From contig JAYSWD010000016.1 of NCBI GenBank assembly GCA_043718225.1, forward strand, positions 1 through 8,341: DNA of 8,341 bases, written 5' to 3'. Positions 5,524 through 8,341 of this stretch are shown here, piece by piece (position 1 is the stretch's first letter; every line of letters begins with the position of its first letter). The DNA is from Multiplicimicrobium sp043718225. Its GTDB lineage: Bacteria > Omnitrophota > Omnitrophia > Omnitrophales > Aquincolibacteriaceae. The notes beneath the pieces were generated by a model. It worked only from the letters and a program-made list of their open reading frames with translations. It was not told where the DNA came from and searched no databases. Both the position numbers and the translations under genes were made by a program.

Positions 5524-7187
5524 AATGTCGCTCCTTGCTGCAGTGTGCCCGCGGATTGTGCGTCCATAGCTTGAGTTGAAACCTGCTGAACAGGGGTAAA
5601 GGCAGTCCGGCTGCCAGGAAGCGGCCCGGTTTTGATCGCGATGTTATTATCAATCACATCATTTGCCCCGGTAACAATTTTAGGCGTAATAAAAACAAGA
5701 ATTTCAGTACGTGAGATTGAATCACTGCGGCTTTTGAACGCGCCGCCAATCCAAGGCATATCCATAAGATAAGGGACGCCTTTCTTTTTTTCACTAACAT
5801 CATCCCGGCGTAATCCACCGAGAATAATTGTCACTCCGTCTTTAACAATTACGGCTGTATCAATGTAGGTTGTATTAACAAGCGGAATAATATTATCAGT
5901 GGGCGTGGTCAAATCGCCGGTACGGCTTGAAATTTCGGGCCTGATTTTCATCGTGATGTAACCGTCGTCATTAATCGTGGGCGTTACGGAAAGATTGATT
6001 CCCACATCGATAAACCGGATTTCTTCACTGACGGAAGCGGTCGTTCCTGTTCCTGTCGTTGTCGTAACGACATAAGGAATCCGGTCACCGATATTAATTT
6101 TTGATTCTTGATGGTTCAGAATCATCACGCGCGGATTGGCCAGAACCTTTGTATTGGTCACTTGCTTAAGAAAACGTATGTCAGCCATGAGGTCGCCGTC
6201 ATTGATGTTTCCCACAGCAATTTTTCCGAAATTGGTCGCGGCATGCGCTGTTGTGGAATCAATCGGAAATGATCCTTTAAAATCAAGGCCATTGTGACTC
6301 TTAAAAAGTTTTTCCCAGTCAATTCCGTAATCATAACTCGGGTTGAGCGTGAGCTGCAAAATACGCGCCTCAATCAAAACAGCTTTGGTTTGGCGGTCAA
6401 GAGCGGTAACCGTAGGAAGCAAACTTTCCATTCGTCCAGGATAGGCGCTCAGCACAATTTGATTGGAACGTTCATCTGCTATGATCGTCCCCACGCCTTT
6501 TGCGTCGATGGAAGGTTTCAGTTGCGTTTCAATGTCCTTCGCGTTCGCATATTGAAGCGGAATCACTTTCGTCTCAAGCTTATGCTCAAGCTGGTCAAGC
6601 AAAGCATTCATTTGCGTCAACTTTTCAGCGGTATCAATCATAACCACCGTTCCGGTGTCTTCATCCACAACCACTTTCCCGAGCGCGCTCTGAACAGCCT
6701 GGAGCGTGGTCACGACATACGTTGGCTTGGCATAAATCAAAGTACGCGTTAAGACTTTGCGCTTATCGTTGAAACTTTTTCCGCGGGTTTGCGTATACTC
6801 TTCCTCGCTCATGATGTAAATAATATTTTCCCGAACTTCATAAGCCAAACCGTTTGAAATAACCAGAATATCGAGCGCGTCTCTAATTTTTACGTTTTTC
6901 AAAACAAGCGTCGACCGGCCTTGCACATTTTTACTGGTCACTACATTCACGTTGCCCTGCACGGCGATAAACTTAAAAACGTCTACAACATTGATATCTC
7001 GCAAATCAAGAAAAATTGTTTTTTCGAGTTTTTGCTCCATTTCGGGAGAGACCACATCACCAGGGGAAAACGCAAAGGCGGCTGAGAGACAACCGGCAAT
7101 AAATAAACAAACAATTGCCAAAAAAATTATCTTGGAAATCTCAACGCTCTCTTTTTGAGTGAATCTATCTGAGTTCAATTTTATCAT
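5520..7187 (-). CDS. Secretin (GspD/PilQ family outer-membrane channel)
   Basis: Secretins form the multimeric outer-membrane gate of type II secretion and type IV pilus systems. From the ATG at 7187 the protein has 555 residues. Residues 18-40 are a signal sequence (IIFLAIVCLFIAGC) with a possible lipobox at IAGC (Cys33). An N0/STN domain covers about 57-130 (FLDLRDINVVDVFKFIA). Two N1-like domains follow, at about 145-202 (LIYAKPTYVVTTLQAV) and 206-267 (IPLQYANAKDIETQL). The secretin core is about 270-507, with the hallmarks VLANPRVMILN, INIGDRIPY, VGINLSVTPTINDDGYITM, VKDGVTIILGGL, KKGVPYLMDMPWIGGAF and TEILVFITPKIV. A Gln-rich tail of about 45 residues ends it. The frame stays open to a TTG at 7217, a less likely start. 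The ATG overlaps the upstream gene by 23 bases. Whether it serves a type II or type IV pilus-like machine cannot be decided here. Confidence 0.95.
   Translation of the reverse strand: MIKLNSDRFTQKESVEISKIIFLAIVCLFIAGCLSAAFAFSPGDVVSPEMEQKLEKTIFLDLRDINVVDVFKFIAVQGNVNVVTSKNVQGRSTLVLKNVKIRDALDILVISNGLAYEVRENIIYIMSEEEYTQTRGKSFNDKRKVLTRTLIYAKPTYVVTTLQAVQSALGKVVVDEDTGTVVMIDTAEKLTQMNALLDQLEHKLETKVIPLQYANAKDIETQLKPSIDAKGVGTIIADERSNQIVLSAYPGRMESLLPTVTALDRQTKAVLIEARILQLTLNPSYDYGIDWEKLFKSHNGLDFKGSFPIDSTTAHAATNFGKIAVGNINDGDLMADIRFLKQVTNTKVLANPRVMILNHQESKINIGDRIPYVVTTTTGTGTTASVSEEIRFIDVGINLSVTPTINDDGYITMKIRPEISSRTGDLTTPTDNIIPLVNTTYIDTAVIVKDGVTIILGGLRRDDVSEKKKGVPYLMDMPWIGGAFKSRSDSISRTEILVFITPKIVTGANDVIDNNIAIKTGPLPGSRTAFTPVQQVSTQAMDAQSAGTLQQGATL
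5531..5536 (-). promoter_or_regulatory. Strong ribosome binding site of the TPR gene
   Basis: AAGGAG lies inside the 3' end of the secretin gene, 7 bases before the ATG at 5523. It fixes the start and, with the ATGA overlap, indicates translational coupling. Confidence 0.8.
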
Positions 7188-7863
7188 TTTCGTATTGGAG
7201 CTCCACGCTCTCCTCAAGAATCTTAGCGACTTTCATTCCCGAAATCTGATCACCGACTCGCAAAAATACCGTGATATTTTTCTGCAAATCCTCGATCATG
7301 CAATAAGTGGCGTTGTCATCAGCCGGATTAAAAGATATCCCGGTCAATTTCATGGTCTTCGTCATTTCAACCAGCTTTCCGGAACCCGATAATGAATCCG
7401 GCTTTGCCGCCAGCAATTCATCGCGCTTGGCAAATGGCACAAAAACATTCCGCGCGTCCTGGTTTTGAATTTGCCCCGCACTCATCGACGGCTCATCGAC
7501 ATCAATATGCGTAAGTTTCCGTTCCGGAGCATCCAAACCGTACAACGGATCGCGCCCGGCGATTTTCATTTCATACACCGCATTGGCGATCGTCACTAAA
7601 GCCAAACTGGCAAGCAAAATACGTGCCGTCCTATTGACCGTTTTAATTCCAAACTGCTTTTTAAAGTTTACACAAAAAAGCTTAAATTTTTCGAGCGAAC
7701 TGACCACTTCAGCCTTTGAACCGATGGCATTTAACCCTCTGTCAGCGGCGCCGATTCCCGCCGGCCTTGAGCTGGTTGCCGGCGCAGCTTCGCCCTTGCC
7801 GCCGCTTTCAATCAGATTGAGAAGGCGCTTTTCAGGAGTTAATGATGAACCGGAATCTGCCAT
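7165..7863 (-). CDS. Inner-membrane GspC/PilP-like secretin partner
   Basis: This 232-residue protein has a cytoplasmic Ala/Gly/Ser-rich N-terminus, one membrane segment at about 79-98 (ARILLASLALVTIANAV), and a periplasmic part. Residues about 170-232 (MKLTGISFNPADDNATYCMI, then FLRVGDQISGMKVAKI and VELQYENDKIEL) match the homology-region beta-barrel of GspC and PilP: an L-x-G-I strand, an x-I-E-D strand, R-V-G-D and a final V-x-L strand. In those families this domain contacts the N0 domain of the secretin and links inner and outer membrane, which fits its place directly before the secretin gene. The ATG at 7863 overlaps the ATPase gene by 25 bases, and the TAG at 7165 lies within the secretin start. 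The topology, with a long N-terminal cytoplasmic tail of about 78 residues, is longer than in typical GspC. The family call is good; choice between GspC and PilP is open. Confidence 0.82.
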   Translation of the reverse strand: MADSGSSLTPEKRLLNLIESGGKGEAAPATSSRPAGIGAADRGLNAIGSKAEVVSSLEKFKLFCVNFKKQFGIKTVNRTARILLASLALVTIANAVYEMKIAGRDPLYGLDAPERKLTHIDVDEPSMSAGQIQNQDARNVFVPFAKRDELLAAKPDSLSGSGKLVEMTKTMKLTGISFNPADDNATYCMIEDLQKNITVFLRVGDQISGMKVAKILEESVELQYENDKIELR

Positions 7864-8341
7864 CCTAAACGGACATCCTCATCGATAATCTCCCGAACCA
7901 AATCGGCATCCACAATCCACTTTTGCTTCATCACTAAAGTCTTCAGCGCGCGATGGCAAAGCGACGTGATTTTCCGAGGATATCCTTTTGAGACCTGGTG
8001 AATAAACTCAATGGCTTCATTGCTAAAAAGCGGGTGCTGTGATTGATAGCCCGCATGCTTAATACGAAATTCAATTAATTCTTTCGTATCTTTCAATCCG
8101 AGCGGATTCAGCGTGTACTTATAACTGATTCGGTCCATGAAATTTGGGAATTGCGAGATCTTGGAATAAAGTTCCAACTGCCCCATCAAAACCAGCTGGA
8201 GCATTTTATTCTGATTCGTTTCGTAATTAAGAATTACCCGCAGCATTTCAATTGAAAAATCACTTAATTTCTGCGCTTCATCAACGATCAAAACGACGCT
8301 TTTATTTTCGATCACGCACCGGTCAAAAAGAAATTTCTGCA
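7839..8341 (-). CDS. ExeA/GspA-like AAA+ ATPase (5' part beyond window)
   Basis: Only the C-terminal 166 codons are present; the frame is open to the right edge, so the start and the Walker A motif lie outside. A GTG at 8315 is internal, not the start, because FLFDRC continues the same frame upstream. The Walker B motif is VVLIVDEAQ. It is followed by the ExeA-type region LQLVLMGQLELY (sensor-1 area), MDRISYKYTLNPLG and IKHAGYQ, then the sensor-2-like YPRKITSLCHRAL. ExeA/GspA ATPases are inner-membrane proteins that, with peptidoglycan-binding partners, help place the secretin in the envelope. Leading an operon with the secretin and its partner supports this role. Related ATPases of mobile elements (TniB/IstB-like) share the fold, but the context is against that reading. 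Confidence 0.9.
   Translation of the reverse strand, partial: QKFLFDRCVIENKSVVLIVDEAQKLSDFSIEMLRVILNYETNQNKMLQLVLMGQLELYSKISQFPNFMDRISYKYTLNPLGLKDTKELIEFRIKHAGYQSQHPLFSNEAIEFIHQVSKGYPRKITSLCHRALKTLVMKQKWIVDADLVREIIDEDVRLGWQIPVHH

Noticed and set aside
6294..6752. Plus-strand open frame of 152 codons opposite the secretin
   Set aside because: It lies fully within a well-conserved secretin gene and encodes no recognisable domain; it is a shadow.

Overview
All recognisable genes in this 8.3-kb window lie on the minus strand, so transcription runs from base 8341 towards base 1. The content suggests a diderm (outer-membrane) bacterium: a secretin, its GspC/PilP-type partner and an ExeA-type ATPase are present. 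The style of the secreted proteins (an Ig-like domain fused to a sulfatase-modifying-factor fold with the motif RPMSEPEYEKFTRGP, TTG starts, moderate GC) resembles uncultured PVC-related or Omnitrophota-like genomes. That placement is an impression from sequence style, not a demonstrated assignment.

Block 1 (8341 to about 4540) is a secretion or pilus operon. In order it holds the C-terminal part of an ExeA/GspA-like AAA+ ATPase, a single-pass inner-membrane protein with a GspC/PilP homology-region domain, a secretin with N0, two N1-like domains and a complete secretin core, and an exported coiled-coil/TPR protein. Adjacent genes overlap by 25, 23 and 4 bases. The block ends in a convincing intrinsic terminator just after the TPR gene.

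Block 2 (about 4230 to 1, continuing off the left edge) is a separately regulated module. A perfect 24-bp palindrome is followed at once by a 98-nt RNA that matches the cyclic di-GMP-I (GEMM-I) riboswitch aptamer. Downstream lie an exported SUMF1/FGE-fold protein that lacks the catalytic cysteines, and then, 32 bases later, a very long exported repeat protein. The repeat protein has no ATG near its start (TTG is the best start) and no stop within the window. After a signal peptide and two beta-rich domains it contains 34 complete units, nearly all 13 residues, with consensus N-W-x-D-I-x-x-L-S-x-A-G-V, and a 35th unit cut by the window edge.

The most interesting reading is a c-di-GMP-controlled surface module, made of a catalytically dead FGE-fold protein and a giant repeat protein, placed directly behind the secretin operon that might export or anchor it. 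The riboswitch, the repeat array and the operon order are seen in the sequence. The adhesion or surface role and the export link are inference.
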